Positions 53,539-62,677 of a stretch of 64,000 nucleotides of DNA are shown here, piece by piece. How positions within the stretch are numbered: the first letter of the stretch is position 1; each line of letters starts with the position of its first letter. Under the pieces are notes generated by a model. It saw nothing but the letters and a program-made list of their open reading frames with translations, was not told the DNA's origin and did not search any database. The stretch is from Pseudomonas extremorientalis (GTDB taxonomy: Bacteria; Pseudomonadota; Gammaproteobacteria; Pseudomonadales; Pseudomonadaceae), in contig NZ_MDGK01000003.1 of NCBI RefSeq assembly GCF_001870465.1, forward strand, positions 1-64,000, given 5' to 3'. The position numbers and the translations under genes are program-made.

Positions 53539-56401
53539 GGTTACGCAGACGCGCACCGTCCACGGTGACATGGCTCAAACGCCCCTGGTCATCGAATAAC
53601 AGCCAGCCGTCCTCGGTGCGACGGATGTTCACTTCGTAACGAGGCCAGTGCAGCACCGCACACAGGTGGTCACTGGCGCGATGGATAAAGTGCCAGCGCG
53701 TGTCGCGTTCACCAGCGATATAGCCGAACACCAACCACTGCGCGTCGAGGGCAACGCGCACCGGGTCGCCGTCGAAGAAACCTTCGTCACAGCCCGGCAT
53801 GCGATACCCCTTGCGGTTGCCATTGACATCCAGGATCAGCGTCGGCTCTTCGTCATCGCGACACCTGATCCCGTACTCGATGGTTTGGTCGAGTGCACAG
53901 TACAGCGCGTGGCTCTCCTCCGACTGCGCGGATGCCGGATCGCGCCCGGCCAAGCGACGCTCAGGCAAGCGATAGTGCCAGCGTTCGACACCCTCGCGCG
54001 GGTTGTAGAGCCAGAGGAATTCATTATGTTCGTTGCTCTTGAGCGCGCGCAGCGCGCCCGGCAAGTCGCTGACATGCCACAGGGTCTGAAAGTTGCGGTC
54101 CACGTCCACCACGCGCAGTTGCCGGTCGTGACCGAGGGTCCAGGCGCTGCCGTCAAACTGCTCGGCGAATACATCCAACACCTGCACGCCCAGATCGGTG
54201 GCGGTACGGTTGACCAGGTCGAGCTTGCTGATGCGCCACACCCGGTCACGCCGGGCCAGCACCAGCGCCATCTGCCGACTGTGGGCCAGGACAATCCGCT
54301 GGGCCGGCACGGCGAAGTGGAACAGTGGCTGGCCGCTGGCATCCGTCACCATCGCACCGGCCTCGCCCAGCGCCACCAGGTAACGCTCGTCATCCAGCGC
54401 CACCGCGTCGTATATCGGTCGGCTGCCCTGGGTCGGGGCGGTCCACTCCAGCGCGTCGCCCACCCGTACCAACGAGCGCATGGCAGGCCGCTTGAGGGCC
54501 TGGCCAGGCAAGTCCGCCTGCAATAATTTATCGCGGCTCATCTTGACCAGCGCTTGCAGCTGATTGAAGTTCAGCCCGCCGCGACCACTGAGTTGGTCGG
54601 CGATCACCGCGTGCACGGTGGCACCGGCCAGCCAACTCAGGGCAGCGGCATCGGATTTGTGCGCCAACAGGGCGTGCGCCAGGGCATCACGCTCGGCGTA
54701 TCGGTCGGGATCGTCACGCAACTGTTCGATCCACGGCCCATAAGCTTCCAGGGTCTGCGGCAGCAGAATCGCGCGTTTGACCAAGGCGCCCATCGCCAGC
54801 CGCCCACCGGCCGCTTCGGCATCCAGCAACCATTGCGCCGCGCGCGGGCGCTCATCCGGCAGGCTCCACACCACCTCGACGGCTTGCAGCCACAGGCCCT
54901 TGGCGATCAGCGATTCGGCCCACTCCAGGCGCAAACGCTCGGCAATCTGCGGCTGCCTGGCCTGGAGCAACACCACGGCATCGGCAAACGCATCGTCACG
55001 CCGTGCCACCAATAAGGCACGCTGCCAGTTCTCGGCCAGGCACAGCAAGCGCACGATGACCGCTGACGGCATGTCCCAGGCCAGGGCCAGGTCGGCAGCC
55101 TGTTGGTAACGTGCGTGTTTTTCCAGGTAGTCGAGGGCTTCCTGCCGCTCCTTGAGCAGTTCGGCGAGGACAAATACCGCTTCTTCGATCCGGTTTTCCC
55201 GGGCCAGGCGCTCGTAGGAGCGGCGATAGACCTCGCGCAGGTGCTCGGTCAGGCTTTGTTCGAAGTGATAGGCGCGGCCTGGCCCGCTCTGCTGGCTGAG
55301 GGTCAGGTCCTCGCGCCGCTGCGGCGTGCCGAAGTTCTGTTCAGCCTCCGGTTCCTGGCCTCCCAGAGGAATGGCATGGCGCAAGGCTTCGGCAAAATCA
55401 CCGTCCTCGAACATCTCCAGCATGCGCTGCATGTAGGCGGCCTGGCGTTTGCCGTAGAGCCTGGACAATTTTGAACGCTCGGTCAGACGGGTCAGCCAAC
55501 GGCGCCAGGCGGAGGGTTTATACCGAGCCGGTCTGGCCCGCTCGGCGATGCCCGGATCAGCCGGTGCTGAAGGCACGGCGCCGACGGGCCGCACGCCTCG
55601 ACGCAGGTATTTGTTGATGCCCATCAACAAGGCAGTGAACACCGTTGCGCCTAGCAACATACCCAGGATCACGCGGCTGATGTCTTCAGTGGTCGAAGCA
55701 GGAATCGGCGTCAAGGGTTGGGATTGGCTGTGAATGGCCATCCAGATCAACCCGGCGACCAACGCCAGGGTAGCGCCCAGTTTCAACGCTGGGTACTGCG
55801 CGGGCGCCTCACTGGCCCATGGCTGGGCCGCCTTGGGAGGCGCTGCTTTCGGCGCTGGCAGTTGGCGCTCCAGCAATGCGCGGATCACGCCTTCCTGCTC
55901 GGGACTGACCGGCGCCAAGCCGCCAAGGATCTCACGCACATCGGTGATGTCCGGCACGGGCAGCAGCGGCACAACCGGCGCATGACAATCGAAGGTATCG
56001 AGTAAGGTGTAGGCACTGATCTCCAGCCACAACCCAGGTTCAAGGACCTCGGCGTCGCGCAGCTGCAAGGCGTGAACCTGGCTGCCGCGCACCAGCCACA
56101 AGTCGGCGGTGGGTAAAGCACGCAGCTCGTCAGCGGTCAGCCGTGCCGAACACAACCCACGCCCCTGGCGGACCAGCGGCCAGCCGGCAAGGGTCTGGCA
56201 ATCCAGTGCGACGGGCGCGCTGAACTGCAACACATCTCCGTCGGCAAAACGGTAGGCAGCGGCACCCGTGCGCCAGTGTCCGAGGATCAGGCGAGCCCGC
56301 TCCTGCGTGGTGAAGCGGTCAGCAGGCAACCACACACCGTCGATGGACTGGTGGCCGGTCAGCAGCGGTCGGCGGATCAGCAGGGGTTCGTGCTCATGCA
56401 T
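53525..56401 (-). CDS. bpX6-type beta-propeller membrane protein (MoxR-vWA-bpX system)
   Basis: A 958-aa protein matching the bpX6 component of MoxR-vWA-beta-propeller ternary systems. Residues 1 to about 160 form a distinct N-terminal domain (DGVWLPADRFTTQERARLIL). Two membrane helices follow (about 207-226, LGATLALVAGLIWMAI, and 242-267, VILGMLLGATVFTALLMGI). A helical-repeat middle runs to about 620 (YLEKHARYQQAADLALAWDM). A repeat-rich beta-propeller makes up the C-terminus (DAVALDDERYLVALGEAGAM, EFLWLYNPREGVERWHYRL). It is the last gene of a four-gene operon, and its start overlaps the upstream stop by 8 bp. No enzymatic motif is visible, and scaffolding or sensing is the likely role. 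Confidence 0.8.
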   Translation of the reverse strand: MHEHEPLLIRRPLLTGHQSIDGVWLPADRFTTQERARLILGHWRTGAAAYRFADGDVLQFSAPVALDCQTLAGWPLVRQGRGLCSARLTADELRALPTADLWLVRGSQVHALQLRDAEVLEPGLWLEISAYTLLDTFDCHAPVVPLLPVPDITDVREILGGLAPVSPEQEGVIRALLERQLPAPKAAPPKAAQPWASEAPAQYPALKLGATLALVAGLIWMAIHSQSQPLTPIPASTTEDISRVILGMLLGATVFTALLMGINKYLRRGVRPVGAVPSAPADPGIAERARPARYKPSAWRRWLTRLTERSKLSRLYGKRQAAYMQRMLEMFEDGDFAEALRHAIPLGGQEPEAEQNFGTPQRREDLTLSQQSGPGRAYHFEQSLTEHLREVYRRSYERLARENRIEEAVFVLAELLKERQEALDYLEKHARYQQAADLALAWDMPSAVIVRLLCLAENWQRALLVARRDDAFADAVVLLQARQPQIAERLRLEWAESLIAKGLWLQAVEVVWSLPDERPRAAQWLLDAEAAGGRLAMGALVKRAILLPQTLEAYGPWIEQLRDDPDRYAERDALAHALLAHKSDAAALSWLAGATVHAVIADQLSGRGGLNFNQLQALVKMSRDKLLQADLPGQALKRPAMRSLVRVGDALEWTAPTQGSRPIYDAVALDDERYLVALGEAGAMVTDASGQPLFHFAVPAQRIVLAHSRQMALVLARRDRVWRISKLDLVNRTATDLGVQVLDVFAEQFDGSAWTLGHDRQLRVVDVDRNFQTLWHVSDLPGALRALKSNEHNEFLWLYNPREGVERWHYRLPERRLAGRDPASAQSEESHALYCALDQTIEYGIRCRDDEEPTLILDVNGNRKGYRMPGCDEGFFDGDPVRVALDAQWLVFGYIAGERDTRWHFIHRASDHLCAVLHWPRYEVNIRRTEDGWLLFDDQGRLSHVTVDGARLRNLSLH

Positions 56402-58190
56402 CGGCAGGCTCTTGTTTCAGGTCGCACATGACTTGCAGACGCATGTCGCGCTCGGTGACGTTGAACACCAGTAGTTCCCGGGCGGTGGTCAGCACCGCCA
56501 CCAGCCCGCTCATGGGACAGAAGCTCGCACGGGCAATCGGTGCGGAGGTGGTGAACAGCGTCTGTTGCAGGCCTTCCGAGTACAGGCCGACGGTGTGCTG
56601 GTTCGGGCCCAGCAGTACCAGTGCATAGCACTCCTGCGCGGCCACGTGGTGATGCAGGCCGATAGCACTCCAGCCCGGCGCCAAATCGATCTGCGCCCTT
56701 TTCGCGGGGAAGCTGTCGTGGGTCACCAGGCGCCAACTCTGGCGGCCATCATGGTGAGTGAGTAATGCGCACCCGCCAAAGGTGTACTTCCAGTGGGCGG
56801 TGCTGGCGAACAGTACCTGGCTAACCCCGGCCGCTGCACCGACCGCATAGCCGGAACTGCGGACACCGGAGGCTGTTGCGGGGTACGCCACCAGTTGCCC
56901 GGCCTCGCTGCGGGCGTAGACCAACGACAAGGCATCCAGCTGCGCCAAGCCTATGACATTGTTGGTCACCGAGAAAAACGCGCCCCTCGGTCCATGACCG
57001 GGACGCTGCCAGTGGGCGAGTTGACCATTTGTATCGAGCACATACAGGCGTTCCGCTTGTTGGCCGCGCAGCCACACCGCGGGCAGCAAGGTCGCGGTGC
57101 CCGGTGGCAAGTGCAGCTCTTCGCGTGCAGGCTTGTTGGAGGAAACAAGGCCGGGGATATTCCAGAAGGTCAGGATCTGGCCATCACCGAGCACCGCACC
57201 GAGGCTGCGATAATTAAACGCGGCGGCAAACACATGCTGGTGCTTGCCCCACAGGCGACGGCGCACCTCCAGGGCTTTTTTCTGGTTTTTGTGCGGCAGC
57301 TTGATCACCGCCATGCCATGTTCGTCGAGCAGGCGCAGGGCGACATAGTTGCCTGAGCCGGAGATGACCGGTGGCAATGTCAAAGCCACCCGCGCCACCC
57401 GCCCGCTGGCGGTGGGCGCCGGGGTATGCGCGGCGTTTTCGAACTGGCCCTTGAGCAGGCGCACCGATTGTTGCTCGTCGGGCATGGGCAGCGACACGCG
57501 TCGTGACTGCAAGGCAAAAGACAGACTGCGTCCGTCCAGGTTGCGCGCAATCTGCACGCGGTGGGTGCAGGTCTTGGAATCGGTAGGCGGCAAGCGCTGG
57601 CCGACCACCCAGCACTCTCCCACCCGATGTTCGGCCAGGGCGTCACGCCAAGCCAGCCAATGGGTGTCGCTCACCACCTCATAGGTGCGGGCTTCGAGCA
57701 AGCGCTTGAGTTGCGCCGACGAGTCCAGCTCATGCAACACCGACGTGCCCTGCAGAATGCCCCAGCGCAATTGCGCCCCCGCCTCCTCGGCTCGCCGCGC
57801 CAGCAATATCAGCAGTGCCAGGTGTACCAGGCGCGCGGCGCCCAGTTGCAGGGGACCGGCGTCGAACAACACCACGATCAGGCGGTTCGCCGCCTGGGCG
57901 CGGTACTGTGGCGCGAGGAACATATGCTCGCCGCCGACCGCCCGGCGCAGGAACTCATCGGGCACTTCATCGGCCAGCAGCCATTCGCTGGACAGCAGCC
58001 GCTCATAGGGGCCGCGCCGGTGTAGGTCGCCCAGGCCGTCGGGCTCCGGCACACCGCCCTGGTGCAGGCCTCGCAGCGGTCCCAACAGGGGGTTGAGGCG
58101 GCCCAGCAGGTCGGCGAACACGGGTAACTGTTCCGGGGCAAACCATTCCAGCCAGTGCCGCCAGGGTTGCAGCGACTCAGGCAGTTGCAT
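56394..58190 (-). CDS. vWA-like/beta-propeller protein (MoxR-vWA-bpX system)
   Basis: A 598-aa soluble protein. Residues about 95-270 look like a von Willebrand A domain (NRLIVVLFDAGPLQLGAARL, LRWGILQGTSVLHEL), but the MIDAS motif DxSxS reads DAGPL (from Asp-110), so metal-dependent binding is doubtful. From about residue 280 come beta-propeller blades (YVALRLLDEHGMAVIKLPHK, VFAAAFNYRSLGAVLGDGQI, LVAVLTTARELLVFNV). The ATG at 58190 has GGGGAG upstream and overlaps the bpX5 gene by 14 bp. This is presumably the partner acted on by the MoxR ATPase. Confidence 0.78.
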   Translation of the reverse strand: MQLPESLQPWRHWLEWFAPEQLPVFADLLGRLNPLLGPLRGLHQGGVPEPDGLGDLHRRGPYERLLSSEWLLADEVPDEFLRRAVGGEHMFLAPQYRAQAANRLIVVLFDAGPLQLGAARLVHLALLILLARRAEEAGAQLRWGILQGTSVLHELDSSAQLKRLLEARTYEVVSDTHWLAWRDALAEHRVGECWVVGQRLPPTDSKTCTHRVQIARNLDGRSLSFALQSRRVSLPMPDEQQSVRLLKGQFENAAHTPAPTASGRVARVALTLPPVISGSGNYVALRLLDEHGMAVIKLPHKNQKKALEVRRRLWGKHQHVFAAAFNYRSLGAVLGDGQILTFWNIPGLVSSNKPAREELHLPPGTATLLPAVWLRGQQAERLYVLDTNGQLAHWQRPGHGPRGAFFSVTNNVIGLAQLDALSLVYARSEAGQLVAYPATASGVRSSGYAVGAAAGVSQVLFASTAHWKYTFGGCALLTHHDGRQSWRLVTHDSFPAKRAQIDLAPGWSAIGLHHHVAAQECYALVLLGPNQHTVGLYSEGLQQTLFTTSAPIARASFCPMSGLVAVLTTARELLVFNVTERDMRLQVMCDLKQEPADA

Positions 58191-58623
58191 GGGTGACTCC
58201 CCAATAATCAGCGATACGTTGCACAAGGGCGGGCGAAACAGCCAGCAAGCGGTCCAGCGGGACCACGGCCGCAGGCTCATGCCACACCAGCAGTGGCGAA
58301 CGCTTGAAGCGTGCTGAAAAGGCCTGGCCCAACAGGTCCTGGGGCACATCCGGCTCCCAACTGGTCGGCAACCAGAGGTGTGGCGCGCTGGCGCTGGGGG
58401 CCGCGTAAGCCACGCCGTCGACCCACGGCAGATCAGCCGTCGAGCCCGTCACCACCAGCACCTCACCGTTGGCCGTGGCGTGCAGACGCGCGGCGAGTCC
58501 AGCCTCCAGCAGCGCCAGGCGCCTGAGCATCCGGCGTGCCGCATCACCCCAGGCCACGGCGGCTTGCGCCTCGGCGGGTGCCTGGCGTGAGCGCCAGCGC
58601 CAAGAATGGGTCAACGCACTCAT
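58177..58623 (-). CDS. bpX5-type small protein (MoxR-vWA-bpX system)
   Basis: A 148-aa protein between the MoxR and vWA-like genes, matching the position and size of bpX5-domain proteins of these ternary systems. Visible segments are WRWRSRQAPAEAQAAVAWGD, LVVTGSTADLPWVDGVAYAA, HLWLPTSWEPDVPQDLLGQA, and PLLVWHEPAAVVPLDRLLAV. No catalytic motif is recognisable. The family name comes from comparative genomics and the function is unknown. Overlaps (4 bp with MoxR, 14 bp with the next gene) imply tight co-translation. Confidence 0.72.
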   Translation of the reverse strand: MSALTHSWRWRSRQAPAEAQAAVAWGDAARRMLRRLALLEAGLAARLHATANGEVLVVTGSTADLPWVDGVAYAAPSASAPHLWLPTSWEPDVPQDLLGQAFSARFKRSPLLVWHEPAAVVPLDRLLAVSPALVQRIADYWGVTHATA

Positions 58624-59741
58624 TCGGCAGGTGTCAGCAAACGTGTGAGTTGCCCCCGTGCCTGCTGCAACGGCTCGGGCATCGTCTGGCTGTTGAAGTT
58701 CGCATCAATTTCGCGCAACAACCCTTCGAGCGCCGTACTGGTCGGCGGTTCGCTGCGGGCGAGATAGTCTTCGGCGGTTTCCAGCAGGCGATTCAAGCGT
58801 GACATCGGCTGCAACGTGGCCTCTTCCACCGCGCTGAACAGATGGCTGTTGCTGGAGGCGGCAAACAAGTCGCGCAGCACTTCACGACCGTGTTGCTGGG
58901 TAGCCTGGGTTGGCAACACGTAAAGCAGCGGCCACAAGTCAGCGTCGCTGGCTTCGAGGCGGCCGCCGAGCAACGCGGCAGCGGCGATCAGGCGTTGGGA
59001 TTTGACAATACGCCGGTCGGACAGCTGGATACCGGCTTCGCGCAAACGGCGAATGGCCTGGGCCAGTGCCGGGCGCACGACGCTCAAGTCGACGTGTTTC
59101 AAGGCCTGGCCGAGGGTGTCCAGTTGCGCTAGCCCGAGTAACTGCTGCACCGGGCGCTGCTCCGACTGCCAGCCACCGGCCAACATCGCCTCCAATTGGT
59201 TGTCCGGCACCGACTCGACAAACAGGTGCAACAGGAAACGGTCACCAAAGGCCGCCAGCGCGTCATCGTCCGGCAGGCCGTTGGCCGCGCCGACGCACAC
59301 CCGCAGCGGGCATTGCACCTGGGTATGGCCACGGCGGAAACGCCGCTCGTTGAGTACGCCGAGCAAGGTATTGAGGATCGCGGTGGAGCCCAGGAAGACT
59401 TCGTCGAGAAACACGATGTCGGCTTCCGGCAGCATGCCGCTGACATCGGTTTCCACCGTGCCTTCGCGCAGCTTTTTCAGGTCGACCGCGCCAAACAGTT
59501 CGGACGGTTCGGTGAAGCGCCCGAGCAGGTACTCGAAATAGCGCCCGCCCATGGACTGCGCGACGCGCCGCACCACTGCGCTCTTGGCGGTGCCGGGTGG
59601 CCCGATCACCAGGATATGTTCCTGGGCCACCGCCGCCAGCACGATCAGTTCGGCCAATTGCTCGCGCCCCACCAAGCCTTCGGTTGCGGCACGTACAGCG
59701 TGGCGGATTTGCGCGGCAGCGCTTTGCAACTGAGCAATCAT
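58620..59741 (-). CDS. MoxR-family AAA+ ATPase
   Basis: A 373-aa MoxR/RavA-like AAA+ ATPase, first gene of the bpX operon. Walker A is GPPGTAKSA (residues 47-55), Walker B is IVFLDEVF (109-116), with sensor region CVGAANGLPDDDALAAFGDR and arginine finger/lid following. MoxR ATPases remodel or activate vWA-domain partners, here presumably the vWA-like propeller protein two genes on. The ATG at 59741 begins about 40 residues before Walker A. Its stop overlaps the bpX5 start (ATGA). Confidence 0.92.
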   Translation of the reverse strand: MIAQLQSAAAQIRHAVRAATEGLVGREQLAELIVLAAVAQEHILVIGPPGTAKSAVVRRVAQSMGGRYFEYLLGRFTEPSELFGAVDLKKLREGTVETDVSGMLPEADIVFLDEVFLGSTAILNTLLGVLNERRFRRGHTQVQCPLRVCVGAANGLPDDDALAAFGDRFLLHLFVESVPDNQLEAMLAGGWQSEQRPVQQLLGLAQLDTLGQALKHVDLSVVRPALAQAIRRLREAGIQLSDRRIVKSQRLIAAAALLGGRLEASDADLWPLLYVLPTQATQQHGREVLRDLFAASSNSHLFSAVEEATLQPMSRLNRLLETAEDYLARSEPPTSTALEGLLREIDANFNSQTMPEPLQQARGQLTRLLTPAE

Positions 59742-59948
59742 GGGCGTCTTCCCTGAAACCAAAGCGCTGAATCTTGCCTGAGGCCAAGGTAATAGCAAAG
59801 CGTTGTTACATGTTCTTGTAAGGAGTCAGCCGTGCTCATGGGCTGGTGCGTTAACACTCTTTGACAGTTTCTCGACAAAGCTGCCAAAGACCTTCGGGCG
59901 TGGCCTCCCTAGCATTCGAGCATCCAAACCACCTGCCGGGTGCTCTTC
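59742..59948. other. Divergent intergenic region, MoxR operon/lactamase-like gene
   Basis: This 207-bp region must hold promoters for the leftward MoxR operon and the rightward lactamase-like gene. It contains an inverted repeat TTACA/TGTAA (59806-59821) and a TTGACA at 59861-59866, which lacks a good -10 partner at 17 bp. No repeat element or RNA is apparent. Confidence 0.5.
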
Positions 59949-61763
59949 ATGCTTCGCACATTGCGCGGTATTCCATTGCTCGGTTGCCTGCTGGGCAGCA
60001 TCGGCTGCCATGGGCAAGCCTCTGCCCCGCCGCCGATCCCCAAGGGCGACTACAGCGCGATCATCCGCTACCTGCAAACCCGCATCCCTCGGGACATGGC
60101 CCACGCCAACGTGCCCGGCTTGTCGATTGCCCTGGTCAATGGCCAGGAGTTGATCTGGGCCCGTGGGTTCGGCTTGGCCGACAAAACACTGGGCGTGCCG
60201 GTGACGCCGAACACGGCGTTTCGCGCCGGTGCGATCTCCAAGCTGCTCACCGCCAGCGCCGCCCTGCAACTGGTTGAACAGCAGCGGCTGGCGCTGGATG
60301 CACCGATCCAACAGACGTTGCGCGAGTTCTATGTGCGCTCGCGTTTCCACACCGACCAGCAGGCCGCCGACCGCGACATCACCTTGCGCCGCCTGCTCAG
60401 CCATCAATCCGGCCTGCCCAGCGAGCACCTGCGCGACCTGCGCAACAGCTATGCCATGGGGCAGATGCCGATGCGCCTGTCCGGCGTCTGGCTGAGTACA
60501 CCGCCCGGCACCCAGGTGGCCTATTCCAACCTGGGTTATGCACTGGTCGGCGCGGCGATCGAGCGCAGCAGCGGCAGAGCGTTCGAGGCCCAATTGCAAC
60601 ACAGCCTGCTCAAGCCGCTAGAGATGAACCAGGCGAGTTTTATCGGCACCGCCGCACAGGTGAGCTATCGCGCCCAGGGCTATCAGGACGGTATCGCCAG
60701 CACCGACGCGCAGGTGCGCGACCTGGCGGCCGGCGGCTTATGGGCCAGCCCCAAGGACCTCAGCCATTACGTGCAGATGCTGTTCGCCGAGGGTCTGTAC
60801 AAGGGCAACCGGGTGATGAACCAGCGCTCCATCAATGACATGTTCACCCAGCAAAACACCGGCAACGCCCTGGACTTCGATTGCCGGATCGGCCTGGCCT
60901 GGTTTCTCGCACCGTGCGGTGACGAGCCGGTCGGGCCTGGGGTGCGCACCTATCAGCACAGCGGTGGCGGCGATGATTTCGCCGCGCAGTTGACCGTGCT
61001 GCCAGACCAGCAACTGGCGGTGATCATCATGGCCAATGACAGCAACGCCGAAGACCTGGTTGCCACGTTGGCCACCGACACCCTGCGCCTGATGCTCCAG
61101 GCGCAGACCGGCGAGCCGGTGTGCAGCGAAGACTGCCAGGCGCCCCGTCACGGGCTCAAGCTGCGCCAGGTGCCGGCCGCCGTCGACCGCCAGCGCCTGT
61201 CCGGGTTTTACGCCACCGCCTGGGGCGTGTTCCGCATCCGGGACGACGCCGGTCGGCTGCGTGGCGAACTGGCCGGCTACGACTTCGAGCTGCTGCGTGA
61301 CGACCACGGCTGGCTGCGCGCGCAGAAGAAAGTCCTGGGGTTCTGGCTCAAGGACCTCGGCGAACTCGGCCGCGTGCAGTTGGATGTGATCACCGTGCAG
61401 GGCCGGCAGATGCTCACCGCGCGCAGCCACGGCCAGCGCATCGCCATCGGCGAACGCATCGACCCGCCACCCTTGCCCATGGCCTGGGCCGACACCGTCG
61501 GCACCTACCAAGTGCTCAATACCCACGAGCCCGATGCGCCGTTGAGCGGCATCAGCGTGCGCCTGGAAGAAGGTTTCCTGGTGATTCGCGGCCAACTGCA
61601 CGACGAGCCGCTGACCGACTACATCCTGCTGCCCGTGGACAACGCCCATGCCGTGCTCGCCGGCAACGGCTATGGCCTGGGCGACACCGTCAGCCGCCAG
61701 GTCAACGGCCTGAGCGCCTCGGGCTACTCCTTCAAACGTACCCATCCACCCTTGAGTTTCTGA
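59949..61763 (+). CDS. Beta-lactamase-fold (PF00144) protein lacking the nucleophile
   Basis: A 604-aa exported protein with a serine beta-lactamase/PBP4*-type domain (residues about 32-385) and a beta-rich C-terminal domain. The SxxK motif reads FRAGAISKLL: the nucleophile position is Ala-95, while Lys-98 remains. YSN (VAYSNLGYAL) and HSGG (QHSGGGDDF) are kept. The Ala codon (GCG at 60231) is unambiguous in the sequence given. It is thus either a pseudoenzyme or uses another residue. Signal peptide residues LLGSIGC may be a lipobox (Cys-20). A GTG at 59940 is an alternative start. The mipA-like gene follows by 5 bp. Confidence 0.85.
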   Translation: MLRTLRGIPLLGCLLGSIGCHGQASAPPPIPKGDYSAIIRYLQTRIPRDMAHANVPGLSIALVNGQELIWARGFGLADKTLGVPVTPNTAFRAGAISKLLTASAALQLVEQQRLALDAPIQQTLREFYVRSRFHTDQQAADRDITLRRLLSHQSGLPSEHLRDLRNSYAMGQMPMRLSGVWLSTPPGTQVAYSNLGYALVGAAIERSSGRAFEAQLQHSLLKPLEMNQASFIGTAAQVSYRAQGYQDGIASTDAQVRDLAAGGLWASPKDLSHYVQMLFAEGLYKGNRVMNQRSINDMFTQQNTGNALDFDCRIGLAWFLAPCGDEPVGPGVRTYQHSGGGDDFAAQLTVLPDQQLAVIIMANDSNAEDLVATLATDTLRLMLQAQTGEPVCSEDCQAPRHGLKLRQVPAAVDRQRLSGFYATAWGVFRIRDDAGRLRGELAGYDFELLRDDHGWLRAQKKVLGFWLKDLGELGRVQLDVITVQGRQMLTARSHGQRIAIGERIDPPPLPMAWADTVGTYQVLNTHEPDAPLSGISVRLEEGFLVIRGQLHDEPLTDYILLPVDNAHAVLAGNGYGLGDTVSRQVNGLSASGYSFKRTHPPLSF

Positions 61764-61768
61764 CCGAC

Positions 61769-62572
61769 ATGAAAACCCTGATGAGCCCCAAAAACCTCTG
61801 CCTGTCCCTCACCTCGTTGTGTTTGCTGGCAGGCGCCGACGCTGCACTGGCCGAGGACTGGACCTACAGCCTCAAAGCCGGCGTGGCCAATCTGCCGCGC
61901 TACAGCGGCAGTGACGCGCGCATGACTGCCCCGGTGTTCGGCGGCGCCATTGTCAGCCCCTGGGGAATTTTCCTCGATACCGACAAGGGCCTGGGCTGGG
62001 GCTACGAAGGCAACGCCTTGAGTTTCAGTGCGTATGTCGGCGCCAGCGCATCGCGCAAGGACAAGAACGAATCCCTGCACTTGGGCTCCAAGCGCCTCAA
62101 GGGCATGGGCGAAATCAAGTCACGCCCGCAACTGGGCGTGAGTGCCCACTACAATCTCGGCGGCGCCATTGTCGGCGCGACCCTGGAACATGCCCTCAAG
62201 GAAGATGACCACAAGGACAGCGGCAAGGCGTTCACCCATCTGGAATTGAGTCTGGGCACCACGCTGTACGAGGGGCGTTATGGCTCCGTCGATGCCAGCA
62301 TCAACAGCCACTTTGGCGACCGGGACTATATGCAGACCTGGTACGGCGTCACCACCGGCCAAGCCGCGCGCAGCCGCTTCAAGGCCTACAAGGCCGGTGC
62401 CGGCAATATCAGCAATGGCCTGAACCTGGCCTGGAGCCTGCCGATCAGCGAGCACACCGAGTTCTCGACCTTGCTGGATGTGCAGTACCTGGCGGATGAA
62501 GCGGGCAAGAGTCCGATTGTGGAGCGGCGCTTGCAGACGTCGGTGATGGGCGTGCTGGAATACACGTTCTGA
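61769..62572 (+). CDS. MipA/OmpV-family outer-membrane protein
   Basis: A 267-aa outer-membrane beta-barrel or scaffold protein of the MipA/OmpV family. A signal peptide ends at ADAALAE (about residue 28). Conserved features are WTYSLKAGVANLPRYSGSDA, PQLGVSAHYNLGGAIVGATL, YMQTWYGVTTGQAARSRF and a C-terminal aromatic (EYTF) typical of outer-membrane proteins. MipA-type proteins link murein enzymes to the envelope. It starts 5 bp after the lactamase-fold gene, suggesting a shared envelope role. Confidence 0.9.
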   Translation: MKTLMSPKNLCLSLTSLCLLAGADAALAEDWTYSLKAGVANLPRYSGSDARMTAPVFGGAIVSPWGIFLDTDKGLGWGYEGNALSFSAYVGASASRKDKNESLHLGSKRLKGMGEIKSRPQLGVSAHYNLGGAIVGATLEHALKEDDHKDSGKAFTHLELSLGTTLYEGRYGSVDASINSHFGDRDYMQTWYGVTTGQAARSRFKAYKAGAGNISNGLNLAWSLPISEHTEFSTLLDVQYLADEAGKSPIVERRLQTSVMGVLEYTF

Positions 62573-62580
62573 TTGGATAG

Positions 62581-62650
62581 GTGGGAGGGGACTTGCCCCC
62601 GATGGCGGTGCATCAGTCCATATCGCTATCGGGGGCAAGCCCCCTCCCAC
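62581..62650. repeat. REPIN, family 2
   Basis: GTGGGAGGGGACTTGCCCCC, then GATGGCGGTG, is paired with an inverted copy (ATCGCTATCGGGGGCAAGC, then CCCCTCCCAC). It belongs to the same family as 45923-46009, with a shorter 70-bp total length. It lies between the convergent mipA-like and histidine kinase genes. Confidence 0.9.
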
Positions 62651-62677
62651 ACTTGATCTCCATTGAATGTAAAAGCG

